A stretch of DNA of 64,000 nucleotides. It comes from Tetmemena sp. SeJ-2015. Its lineage: Eukaryota; Ciliophora; Spirotrichea; Sporadotrichida; Oxytrichidae. A model generated the notes under the pieces. The model saw only the letters and a program-made list of their open reading frames with translations. It was not told the DNA's origin and did no database searches. This document shows, piece by piece, positions 21,026 through 32,599 of this stretch. The stretch spans positions 58,501-122,500 of the forward strand of contig JAJKFJ010021287.1 of NCBI GenBank assembly GCA_027382625.1. Reading direction: 5' to 3'. A program made the position numbers and the translations under genes. Each line of letters starts with the position of its first letter. Positions within the stretch are counted from its first letter, which is position 1.

Positions 21026-24000
21026 ACCTTCAAATTCTTAGATAAGAGGAGTAAGTTTAAGAACCCATCAATTATGACATGAAAGTTGTTCCAAACATGA
21101 CTATTCTTTTGAAGTTCTTTGGTTTTTATTGGGAAGAACTGTCTCTACACTCCCTTCAGACTGTTATCCAAGATCTCACTGACTGATTTATCTTTGATTT
21201 GTAAGTTGTAAATAAGTCCCACTAAATTAAGCACTTCTTTCTTTATATTAACTGGATACTAGTCCCTAAAGTAGTAGCTTATTTAAAGACAGAGGTGATC
21301 TAGGAAGTCTTAAGCCAGAGGATTACTGCCATCCATTAGCTAAGCTTTGCAGTTTGCAACGATGAAGGAGTAAATCTTGATTTGGTTTGAAGCTACTTCG
21401 AAGTCCTCAAAATCCTTGCATTCCCCAGTTTTCCAGTTTCTGGGAATGTATCTATAAAGAGAGCGAGAATAATTTGGAGTTTTCTCATTAAGTATTTCAA
21501 GGATAGGCAAAAGAACTCATCATACTTGTAATTAAATTTTAACTAAAAAAAGAACCGCATATAGTCTAGTTTCTGAGCTTGCTATTTCAACTATGTAATC
21601 TCCAACATGTAAGCGAGGGTGATTCCAATTATCTGCTATGTATGAAAGAATAATATCCCCAGTCTTTTGATATATATTTGACTTGAATGTTAGCCAGTCT
21701 TTTAGCAGTTCATTTGGGATTTCTAACTTTGAAAGAAACTTTACTAAAATTCTTGAAGACTCAATATAAATAGGCGACTCTTTTTAAAGCCACTCTTCTA
21801 TAATGGGAAAGAGATGCTTTTGCTTGATTAGGAAGCTTTTTATTTTTTCATCGAGCATGCCTAGCTTTAAATAGCCGAGACAGAGAGGTGTTAGAATTCT
21901 TGGATGATAGTCATCTGCATTTGAAGGTTTAATTCTGAGTAAGCTCACGATGGGAAGCTTCTTCACTACAAATTCTTTGAGGAGGTTCTCTAAGTCTAAA
22001 TTTGTTATTTCAATCAATTTTTTCAATACTTGTTCACACTATCACTATATTTAGACAACATTTTAAAAATAAAACTCTTAATTCTTTTCAATGTTTTAAA
22101 ATAGACCTAATAAATAACCTTTAATAATTAAAATATTTGTTAATAGTGGCGAAGTTACCTCTCAAGTTCAGGGTCTTCAACTAAAATGTTAAGCTAGTGA
22201 ATGGAAGGAATTAGCAAAATCTGCATGCAGAATATTGGAAGCTCAAATTACTCATTTTCTAATTCATCTAGAAGCTTTAGAATAGATTTGTCGTCTAATG
22301 CAAGCATAAACTTAAAGATTTATGCTATGAGAGTTATTCTCGCCTTTGTGAGAGATTCCTTATCTTCTTTGCAAATCATTAGCTTATCCATGGATTTTGA
22401 ATTACTCTTGCGGAATTTAGCTACGATACTATCAAAGATGAATGATCTCAGATTGTCGAGCCAAAGCTTTCTATTTATAAGCTTTGAACTAAGCTAGTCA
22501 TAGGTAGCCACCTATTTCTTCAACAAGAAAGTAAAGCACTCAATTATCAAATTGAAAATTAATTTGAGCGGTTAACTAATCAACGGTCTTTTATTTCTCA
22601 GACAAAATTGTCTTTCTGTCCTCTTTCAAGCTAGCATTAGATTATCCAACTCCACTATCTCTATTGTGAGCAACTTCTTGCTCATTTTAAATACCTATGT
22701 CCTTGAAATTAAGGCTTACTAGTCTTTTGAAAATTGATTTATCTCCCCTTTTATTTGCATAATACTCGAATACCCATTTAATTATAAGCAAATTATGAAG
22801 ATAGACAACATTTTTCTGGATCATTAGGCATATTTTCTTAATTTTGAGGAGGTAGACTTTTTACCAGTGCCTCCCAAAGTTTCATGGATTCTCTTCTGCA
22901 AACTGTTTCAACTGCGGTGAATTTTTCGAAGATGTAGAGGATGAAAGTAAAGATTTGAGGATGAATTGATCTCTTTCTGTTCTCAGGCATTAGCAAATGC
23001 ATTTTAGTAGAATAAGTAAAGAAAAATTTTCTTCTGGCAAACTTTTGAAATCTTAGCAAGAAGTTGAGAGCAGTTATCAATAACTTCCTATGAAAACTCG
23101 ATTGAATTGTGACACATCTTAAGTGATGCTAGAACATTATGTGCTATTTCAAGGCAGAATCTATCTACAAGTGGATCGAATTCTCTGATTATTGAAAATA
23201 TTTTCTGGAAGCAAAGCACAGATGAGAGTCTTTTGAAAGGATCTGGGTGATTAGAGTTGCTTTCTACCCTACGAATGAGTGACTTTATGTTATTAGGATT
23301 ATCTCTAATATCTTTGTCTGTCATTTATTTAAGACTCCATTTCGCAAACTCAGCAACTGCATTACTGCACATTTCTCTCAAAGCTGAATTATTTCTGCTA
23401 CTTGCTCCATCTATTAAGGCATCGAGCAGGCTTTCAACTTCAGGGTGCTCATATACTCTCGAACTTGAGAACCATCTTACAATTTAGAATATCAAAGGCT
23501 CGAATAGCTGGCGCGAAATATTTTCCACCTCTGTTGCAAGCTTTATTATAACTGGGAACATAGAAATAAATAGTCAAATTTAAAAGAGGGAATAGTTTCT
23601 TGTATATCTTAGCAAATGGTGCAATTTCTTAGCTTTGCTCTTAGTTTCTATTTCTTCCTACTTTAGGCTGAGTTGCATTCTTTCCAATCATAAAGATCAC
23701 AAGAGCATGTAGAAACTCGCAAGCTGCTACTCTTGTTTCTCTGTCTGTGGAGTTTTAAGCTAAGTCTATTAACTTTGGCAGAACAGCATCGAAGTAGATT
23801 TTATAAAATCAATATAGATATCTACCTTTTTAGTGTAAAGAGGTAGAGTAAACTTCAGTCTTTTTTCAGGATCCCACTTGATGAAATTCTCCTTCTCATT
23901 CAGCTTATTTTGGTCGTTGTTAATTATGGAATGAGCATGCCCTCCTATTTTCCCTAATAGATCAAGGACTTTCAATGCGATATCTCTTCTTTCGATGTAT

Positions 24001-27000
24001 CTAAAAAATTAATGTTAACTTCATTTCCAGTTTTGAGCATTTCCAAGACTTAGAATAAATTGTAATGATGAATTAAAATGTTTCAGCTTCTTGATGCTTG
24101 GCCTTTTTAGAGGTTTTTGAATCATCATCTACATAGAGATAGTCACTTAGCTTTGGAAGAATATCCTGATACAAATCTACAGTGAGATTGAGAGGAAGTA
24201 GATTAAACCATTGCTCTACCATGAGAACACTGTTCATAGCTAACTCTTTGTTTCCTCTTCCCAGATCTAGAGCTTTATATAAATAACTATTCATATAAGC
24301 TTTGAACATAACTCCCTTCCATAATGAGACGTTATCAGTTCTTCTATCTTTCCTGTAAAAATAAAACTACTAGTAAAGAATTTGAACTGGAACATGCAAT
24401 AGCAGATCAAGACAACTAGTAAGTAGCTCATCTTAGTACTCCTCTTGTTTTCCAATTAGCTCTTTGAAGAAAGTAAGCAGCATATTGTAAGTATTCAACT
24501 TTTCTCCTCTGAATACCCCCTCATCTTCCTTATCATTTTCTGTGTCGAAATACTTGTGGATGCTGCTTATTTACATAGCTACTTTCAAGAGAGAGTATAG
24601 TTTAGATATTCTGGGTGTTTGTTAAGCCTTTTTGATTATCATGCCCGAGACTTAGTTTACCCATCTTAAGAACCAAGAGGTCTTGCACTCTAGCAGGAAC
24701 ATTTCTGCAAAGTTGGATAATCTTACGAGAAACTGCTGATCAATAAATATTTAGATCTGTATTGTTGTTTGCGATGTACTGTACAACGTAATCATCATGC
24801 AAACCTTGGAACTGCTCACTCAAAACTCTCTGCTAATTGCTGTCATCACCATTTTCATCTGGATTATTCTTGTTATCTTCTTTGCTTTGATGTCTTCCCT
24901 TTTCTACTTTATAGGTTATTCATTAATATGGTTGAAGTTTGTCAAAACAGCATATCGATTAAAATTTAAATGAATGTTGAAACAAAGGGGCACAAAAATG
25001 AGATATGATCAAGGTATGGCAGAATTTTAATTTGCATAAGCATTTTTCTTGAATATATCTATAAGGTGTGATTAATAAATGAAATTGCCTAGTCTTTTGC
25101 TCAAATTTGTTTGCATTATAGAACCTATGCTTATTAAACAGTTTTTAATCTTATTTATATTTATTTTATATTCTAATTAATGAGTATATTCTTAGCATAA
25201 TATCTTGAGCTATTTAATCAGTAAAATTATATATTTCTAATAAGTTCAATTCATCTATTCTCTCAATTATAGTAGTTATCAACTCATCATAAACCATGTG
25301 GCAAGTAAAATCTGACCAGATTTAGTCTTTGTTTAGCCACTGACGCCAAAATTGAACAGCATCTACCAAACTCTCATAAGGACTCTCACCTCCAAATATT
25401 ACTGCGTCAGGAATCTTGAGAGTCTCTATTAGACTATTCCTCACAAACTTTTTAATCCAAAGAGCAAAACCTTATCTGTGAAATGCCAAAGCTTTAGTAA
25501 AGGAAGCTAGTGCTTCGTAAAATCTTTCTCTATATTTCGCATAAAGCTTTCTATGATGTCTCACTCCTATCTCGCAAACTTTTGAAAAGTGTAGCAAGAA
25601 TGCTTCTTGAGGCTCTCTATCCAGATTCTGTAAAATGTATGAATATGACTCTATGAAGGAGATTATAATTTATTTATCGTCTTATTTAATATGTTAAAAG
25701 TAATAGTTGCTTCTACTTCTTGAGAATTTGCTTGAAGTTTTTAAAATCGTTTTTGGGATCTTCTTGCTATTCGAACTCTTTAATGATTTTATTCTCTGAT
25801 ACTTAGATTAGTTGCTCCAAGTACTTGTAAAGATGTTCATCTCCACTGAAAGTTAAAGATAAGATATAGTAATTTAAGGAGTTTTTGATGGCCTTGGAAA
25901 ATATTCCCACTGCCTTGATTGTGGAAATTAGAAGCACATTTGTATGAGATGGGTCATCTAGAATCTATTGAATCTTAAGCATGATGTTTCTAAATGTGTC
26001 TCTGTGGATGGATTAGTCATTTGTAAGGCACTCTGAAATCTACTAAATCAGCTATCCTAGCATCTCATTTGCGGTATCTCTCACTTCCATGTTCTCGTTC
26101 ACGCATAGTTCTAAGCAAAGATATTTAGCTAGAAAGATATCTTACAAAAGGTGATTGTGACTAGTTCAATAGCATGAACAGTAATTTACCGCTTAAAGAT
26201 TCTGATGTGAGTAAACTGCTAAAAACTTATTGATATCTTAGGATATAATTGATGAGTTTACCCAAGAGTTTCATGGCTGTTTTCATGACTCCTTTATGCT
26301 GCATATCTGCTATAGGTTGAATTGCAACCTTCAAGTTCCTATACAAGGCTTCAACCTAGTCATCGTCAAGGGTGCATTCATTGCTTAACGAGTGCAGGAA
26401 CCCCTTCATGATGCCAACTATTGCTTTTATTTCAGGCTTATCAGACTTCATTTGCTCTTGTAGTTATATAAACATCACATCTTGAGACTCGACCAGAAAA
26501 TCATCCAGACCATATTTCTCATGCAACAACCCTACAAGGGTCCAAATAGTCCCTTTCAAATGTTACAATATTAGCAATTTATATTCACACTGCAGAAGGC
26601 TTTCGGAGTTTAATCTCATCTAGGAGCATGACCATAGTTTCCTTAGGTTTAATGAGTTCCTCTATCTCTCTGCTATTGAATTCCTCTATGATCTTGATCA
26701 GAAGCTGTAAACTGCTCTCCTTCACTAGACTGTTAGTATCACTTCTAAATGAGAGCAAGCTTGTATCCTTGATCTGCTGCAGATAGGGACTGCATTCTTG
26801 TGACCTCAGTTTAAGATATTAAATCAGCAACTCATAAACCTTCTTCTTCACTGAAGACAGTAGTTTGTCTTATTGGAGGGCATTTTACCGCAAAAATTCA
26901 AGCAGGCTTACTTTTGAGTTAAAGATCTTGGAAGAGATAAAAGCTAGACAGAATTAATACTCAAGGAAATATTACCTAGATCTGCTTCCTTTAAAGACTA

Positions 27001-27099
27001 ATCTAGTATGTAAATTCTAAGCTCATTCACAACTTGCTCACTATCAGCAAACAAGTATTTGTGAAGTTGCTTCAAGAGCTCGTCAATCTTTTGCTCCAT
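21026..27099 (-). CDS. DNA-PKcs-like kinase, N-terminal HEAT-repeat MDS block, inverted
   Basis: This is the N-terminal part of the same kinase on the opposite strand. ATG at 27099 starts MEQKIDELLKQLHKYLF. In order along the minus strand I find DELLTSCLDLLLHVPVQI (24440), DLYQDILPKLSDYL (24150), KWDPEKRLKFTLPLYTKKVD (23840), IKSLIRRVES with DPFKRLSSVLCFQKIF (23230), RRESMKLWEALVKSLP (22870) and VWNNFHVIIDGFLNLLLL (21060), all collinear with the family. AT-rich frame breaks (for example about 24920-25250 with no protein-like sequence) are likely IESs. The end reads AAG AAT TTG AAG GT; the shared AGGT (21026-21029 and 8515-8518, inside AATTTGNAGGT) joins it to LRILYRSIREHK of the middle block. 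Confidence 0.88.
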
Positions 27100-27249
27100 G
27101 TGTCTTCTTTTTCTCTCTAAATTAAATTAATGTAAAATGCCAAATCTTTATCAATTAATTGCTATCTACCTTCTTTATGCCTTAATATTCTAAATAAATA
27201 ATCATTAAATTAATTCCAATTTTAAATAATTATTAGAAATAAAATTCTT

Positions 27250-30200
27250 TCAATCATTTTTAGAGACTTTGAGAAGAAGTTTGAGAACATATACTGAGGC
27301 AGTTATTTCATTCAGAGCATTTTAATCTTATTCTTCATTCTCCTGCTAATTACTTTACTGTAATTAAGTGTTCCTATAATTTTCAAGCTTCTCTAAGTCT
27401 TAATGGTACTTTTAGTTCATTTAAGAATCATAAATATGCTATCTCAAGTCTTCTATCTCATCAATTAGTGTTGTACTTTTCTCTTCTATTTGAGAGATTT
27501 ACTCATTGTTCTCCTCTTTAAGGTCTGTATGATTTTATTGCTGAATTTTCCCATCTTGATTAAAGCTCTTAAATGAAAATATGAATAAGACTTTTCTGAA
27601 GATTGACTAGTAAGATTATTTTAATTTTGTGCAATAGTTTCAAGATTTAATGCAGTAATTTGTTACTATGCTGACCTTTGGGATAAACTTTACTTAGAAC
27701 TCTAATTATTTGCATTATTTTGGTTTGATAAATTGCTTGTTGAATTTTGCTTTTCAACTTAATTAGATTGGCTCCTCTACTCTTAAGATCTTTAAGTTTG
27801 AATGTTTTGGGGTGAAATATATAGAATATAAATTGCTTAAGTTAACAGGTTTTGTGATTGAGTATGTTAATTTTAGTCTAAATTATCTGCATCCTATTAT
27901 TCTACTGAGAAATGAGTTTCCTATTTATGCTCTTCATTCTATATAGGCAGAATATCATCTTATGATATGTGCTCTTTAGTCAGTTCGTATCTTAACTAAT
28001 TAGGATTATTAATTTCGTGTTCAATTTGTTGAATTTATGCTGGCAACTCTAGATTTACATAGTTTGACATCACTGTTGGGTTTTAATCCTAGTAAACTTC
28101 ATTCAAACTTTAGTCTATGTCCTTTGTTGAACGCTTTAGTTTTCCAGATTCTAAAAAAAAATATTAATTAAATTAACAGCAAATTCATTAAAAATTAAAA
28201 ATGCTTTCTATTTTTGATAATTTAAGATAATAAAGATAATTTTAAGGGTTTAATAAATTCTTTGGTTCTTTCATTGGAGAATCTGATAGTTTGCTATATG
28301 CTGCGAGTAATCTTCTTTGAATGAACTTTGAGTTCTAGACTGCTCAGAAATTTACTGTTTGTTGCATTTAATATGTTTTTGACTTTTACCATTCTGCGTT
28401 ACTCACCTCCCTCATGATAGGGAAAAATACTCATTGAGCTGTTAATATCAATTTATTCAAATACAAGATTGAATTTAATTATCAATTTAATTTTTTTTGC
28501 ATTATAACTGTTAAAATACACGCTTTTACCCCTCTTTTGTATATTTTATTTTTTTAAAAAAAAAACTCCATAGAAAAAAATTAAGTAAGTTTTTAATCAA
28601 ATGTTTGATTATCCCTTCTATAGATTATTAAATTTCATATTTCTTCATTTCTTTATACTTTGCCTTTAATTCTATTGAGTTTCTAATAAAAACAAATTAA
28701 GATTATATTTTCCAAAATAGGCACTCTATTGAATCACATATAATTAATTCGATAAACACCACCCATTATTTTATTATGTTTTGATATGATCAAAAAATGA
28801 ATTCTATTTTAAGATTAATTCTGAGCATTATTTGAGCATATAGTTTTGAATAATGAATATTTTGGGAGTGAGGATCTAGAATTTGAAGATTTTGCGAGGC
28901 TATAGACTTATCAAATATGCTCTACTGCTTATTTTGAATCTGAAACCCATTAACTTAACTATTATCCTCTCTTTCGGGAGAACTGTTAAGCTAGTTGTCA
29001 AATGCATCGCTTTGGTAATGATTCTGATTTACTACTGCTGCTGAGTTAGTTCTTTGGTCGTATCTTCCTATCGCACTTTTTGGCAACTCGAACCTTGAAT
29101 TTATAAGATTGTAATTCGAAAGAGAAGAAGAGGCAACTAATTCAAATTTATGCAACTTAGAGAATATATAATTTAGTATTAAAATTTTTTCAAATATAAT
29201 AAAAAATAAAGTATTTATTGATAATTTAAAATAACTATTTAAGCAACCTAGTTATTGAGAAAATGCTATTAGCTCCTGACATAATCTATTTCATTCTCAG
29301 CCTATATAGAATTGACGTAATTGACTAAGCAATTCCTTAAATTTGTAAACATTAAAATTGACTGAGTTATCTAGTTGATTGAACTTTCTAGACATATGAT
29401 AATCTGCACCACCTTCTCCAATCTTCACTAAGTTAGAGTCGTTGATAACTTGCTATTGATGCCTCCTTCCTATTGTATTGAATTTCTGCCTTATAGTTAC
29501 TCCCGTACTTTAACTAGCACTAAAAAATTACTATTTGGAATGCTGTTGCCCTCTGTAAAGCTTTAAAACCCATCACTTTTGTTACTCTTACTTGACACTA
29601 TGCCCTTCTACTTAAGGTAAAATTTATTGATCAGTTGGGATTAAAGGGTTCTATTTTAAGCAAAAATACTTGTGCTGTTCAGTGATCTGTTATTCAAAGA
29701 AGAGTGAGAAGCTTAGGCCACCGTAGCTGAAGGATCTTAAACAAACTTTTTGAACTTCTAGTTATGATACTTCAGAAAATTATTAATCTATCTCTCTTTA
29801 TTTTCAGGAGAGAATGAAGTTTGCTGTCTTCTTAGACCGGATGAAACGTTTGAGTTTTAAATTATTTCCCTGATCTGGATTTCACTTTGATTAGACTAGT
29901 TTACAACATCTGCCTGCCTATCTTCTAAATAACCACCATTCTTTGGAACTCCATTGAATTTATTTTGATTAATTAAGCCAGATCCCATCTAGAAATTTCC
30001 ATAATTGGTAGAATGAGCCATAGACCTATTTTCTAATCCTCGATTATTTTCATGGCGAGATTTAATTTTAAATTGCTTATTGATTCTCTTCATCCTTTGA
30101 TCTGCTGGATTTTATTAAAGACTCTCTTTCTCTCTTTTCTTTCTCCTAGGCTTTGAACCTTTAAAAATAGTTGCGCATTCTTGATCTTCAATGCCTATTT

Positions 30201-30636
30201 GCTATGTATCAATTTACAAATTGATAATCTCCTTCTGCTCTAGATTATTACGGCTTGTTTAGTGAGCTTCCAGGTCTTTGTGACCAAGAGATATTTCTTT
30301 TAAAGCTATGATCTTATTTTACTAGGCTTCGTTGATGTTCATATTGCTTCCTGATTTAAAATTTTCTCTTATTAATAAATAAAAACTTCAGAACCTTGAT
30401 TTACTGAAATCCTTTTTGAGCTTCTTTCTACTGCTACTATGTTCTGGAGTTTATTGTAACTGCTGTGCTAAAGCCTCGTTTAGCTTTTGATTTTTAAGTT
30501 CCCTAGCTCTCGGTGTAAGATTCACTTCCAAGATGTTCTCAGTCAGATTCTGGATTTGGAATAACAGATTCTCAAATGAGCCCTTAGCTTCTTCCTTCTA
30601 AATGTTTTTGGGGGATTTTAATTACTTTTTTGTCAT
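27250..30636 (-). CDS. Hydrophilic Asn/Gln-rich protein with C-terminal coiled coil
   Basis: ATG at 30636 begins MTKKQLKSPKNIQKEEAKG. The protein is basic and Asn/Gln/Ser-rich (for example GSKPRRKKREKESLQQ, SSGLRRQQTSFSPENKE). AT-rich breaks without coding character at about 28450-28850, 29170-29330 and 27800-27880 suggest IESs. Near the end a heptad-like segment, TTLIDEIEDLRQHIYDSQ, predicts a coiled coil, and TGA is at 27250. No catalytic domain is seen. The parts between 28150 and 28400 (QSSFKEDYSQHIANYQ) fit the same composition, so I treat it as one gene, but two genes are possible. It lies head-to-tail about 150 bp from the start of the DNA-PKcs-like gene. Confidence 0.55.
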
Positions 30637-30659
30637 TTTGCACAAAAATAAAATAGTGT

Positions 30660-31020
30660 TATTTACTTTTTTGGAGGAAGGGGATCGGGGTCTGTTTTTT
30701 TCTAATTATTTTTTAATTTAAAAGGCCTTTTGAAAATCGAAAACATTTTTTTGAAAAAAGAAAAAAAGGATTTTTAAAATTTTAAAGAAAAGTAAAAATT
30801 TTTGGGAATAAAGAAATAATAAATTTTTAAAAAGCACTTATTTTCTGAATTAGAAAATCAGTTTTTGATAAAAATATAGAGAAAAAATTTAAAATTTACC
30901 CAATTTGATCAAATTTAAAATTTACGGCTTTTTTAAAGCAAAATGGTTTAGCCGTATTCAGAATAAGGGGAGCCGCCACTTAGTCTCTCATCCTTAAAAA
31001 TCTGTTTCTATGTGAGATAG
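30660..31020. other. AT-rich spacer with homopolymer patch
   Basis: No gene seen. About 30680-30900 consists of stretched A and T runs resembling the tract after 59 kb. Confidence 0.5.
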
Positions 31021-31438
31021 TCATTATGCAACTTCAAAGGCTGCACCAGTTGCTGCTAAATAGCTCTTAAATATATAAAATGGACTTGTTGAAGATGAAA
31101 TATTTTGTGTTAGAGGATCTCTTTGGACTGGCTTCAGAGATCTCTAATTTTTTAACCCATTTAAGAATATTATAAAGAATTAAAGCACTATTTTATATTG
31201 ATTTAAGTTCTCTGAGGCATCTCTCTTAGCTTTAGGCACAGAAGAAAAAATAAGATTGCTACATAACAATAGACTAACTAAGTCTGTTGCTCGCCACGAA
31301 TGCACTTTCTATGATGTCATTAATTTCACTGGGGCCTCTATTGTGTTAAATGGAAGAGCTCTTAGTAAATGGTTGGAATGCTTAAAAAGAGGGAAGCTCT
31401 GGCTCTTTGTTTATTCGAATGAGAGTAGGAACAGACAT
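31021..31438 (-). CDS. Small protein, unrecognised
   Basis: ATG at 31438 starts MSVPTLIRINKEPELPSFQA, then PSEINDIIESAFVASNRLSQ. A tiny AT-rich insert with TCT on both sides (around 31243-31256) must be removed to reach SVPKAKRDASENLNQYK; another insert probably follows before SLKPVQRDPLTQNISSSTSP and the end FKSYLAATGAAFEVAQ with TGA at 31021. The opposite strand is also open over 31256-31441, but the minus frame has the better composition. No family recognised. Confidence 0.5.
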
Positions 31439-31766
31439 TAAATAAAAACTAAGCTGATTTTATTCTTAATTACAATCCATCAACTTGTATTTCTACAACC
31501 AATCTAACATCAACCTATTTCTGTTAATGAGAAAGAATTTATTGTGTCGAATTTCATTGAAACTGATAAGTGAATTAAATATTATTCTGTTAAATTCTCA
31601 GACATCAAATATGAACAAGAAGTGAATGAGAGCAATCAAGTGTAGTGAGCCTTCTCATCATGTGAATAGTATTAGCTTAGTGGTTATTAATATATTATTT
31701 ATTTGTACACGTGTCAGCTTTTTGTCAGCCACGACTTTCTTATTTAACTTCCTGCCAGGAAATAGA

Positions 31767-32438
31767 TCAGTTTTAGACCTTCTTTACGAATCTACCATTC
31801 ACTCTGAGCAAATATCTATGATAAATATTTGAGGATATATTTATTAGCTTTTAGTTGGCAACTTAGCTCCTTCCAGAGAACTTCTTACTTACTGGGACGC
31901 TTGATCTTCTCTTGTATATTTGTTTCTTGTACTTCATTATCCTTTCGAGCCTCTTCTATACAGGCAAACGACCTATCATAGTTCCTTCCTCTGTGCTTTC
32001 GCCATCCGAGTCATCTTTTTATATTTGACCAACGAAAAAAGTCTAAATCAATTTTTTCTTAGACCAAAGGAATTCTTATTAAACTTGTCATTGAAAGCTT
32101 CCTGATAATTTCTGTCACTGTGCTTGTAGTTGCTATGAATTTCTCTAGTCTCTTACTAAGAAATTCTAGCTGACATCATCTGTTCTTCCTATGAGGTGTT
32201 TAGTATAATATAAATGAGCCATTTATGAGGAAGATTACGCCTTGTTTCTGATTAGATTGTTATCCCAAATGAATTGAGAAAAATACTCTAGTAGAAATAT
32301 GAATTAGTTAATTTCTTAATCAGAAAGCAGTTTCTGACAAAGTCTGTCTTTTTCTGGCAAGAAGAAGTCCGAATTCGCGTGTTCATCCATTTGCTAGTAG
32401 AGATTCAAATACGTAACTAGTTTTCTCATATTCTTCAT
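31767..32438 (-). CDS. CCT-motif protein
   Basis: The C-terminus carries a CCT-like motif: KRLERIMKYKKQIYKRR, then PVSKKFSGRSQVANQK, and after removing a 39-bp IES LRVNGRFVKKVQN with TGA at 31767. CCT motifs are basic nuclear-localisation and protein-binding modules found in transcriptional regulators of plants, ciliates and other protists. Upstream are NLYQQMDEHANSDFFLPEKD and SARISQQETREIHSNYKH with IES-like breaks near 32230-32300 and 32030. The start is uncertain: ATG at 32438 or 32474. A nuclear regulatory role is inferred from the motif only. Confidence 0.65.
31807..31848 (-). other. 39-bp IES, pointer AGC/GCT, inside the CCT motif
   Basis: AGC occurs at 31807-31809 and 31846-31848 on the plus strand. 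Removal joins AAC TAA AAG CTC AGA GTG AAT (NQKLRVNGRF), completing the CCT motif. The insert is in phase and has no TGA, so the evidence is the conserved motif. Confidence 0.7.
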
Positions 32439-32599
32439 GTAATTAATAAATATATGAAGAAAATAGACAGCCATAATTTTGTTGTTTGATCTCCTGAATA
32501 GCTAGGAGTTAGAGTGCTCTTTTATTGATGAGATAAAGCTCTAACATTCTTTTATTGTTTGCTTAGATAGGGATTGGTTTGGCAAGCTTAAAATAAAGT

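Noticed and set aside
31256..31441. Plus-strand frame over the small gene at 31 kb
   Set aside because: The minus-strand frame on the same bases has a better start and composition and continues past an IES.
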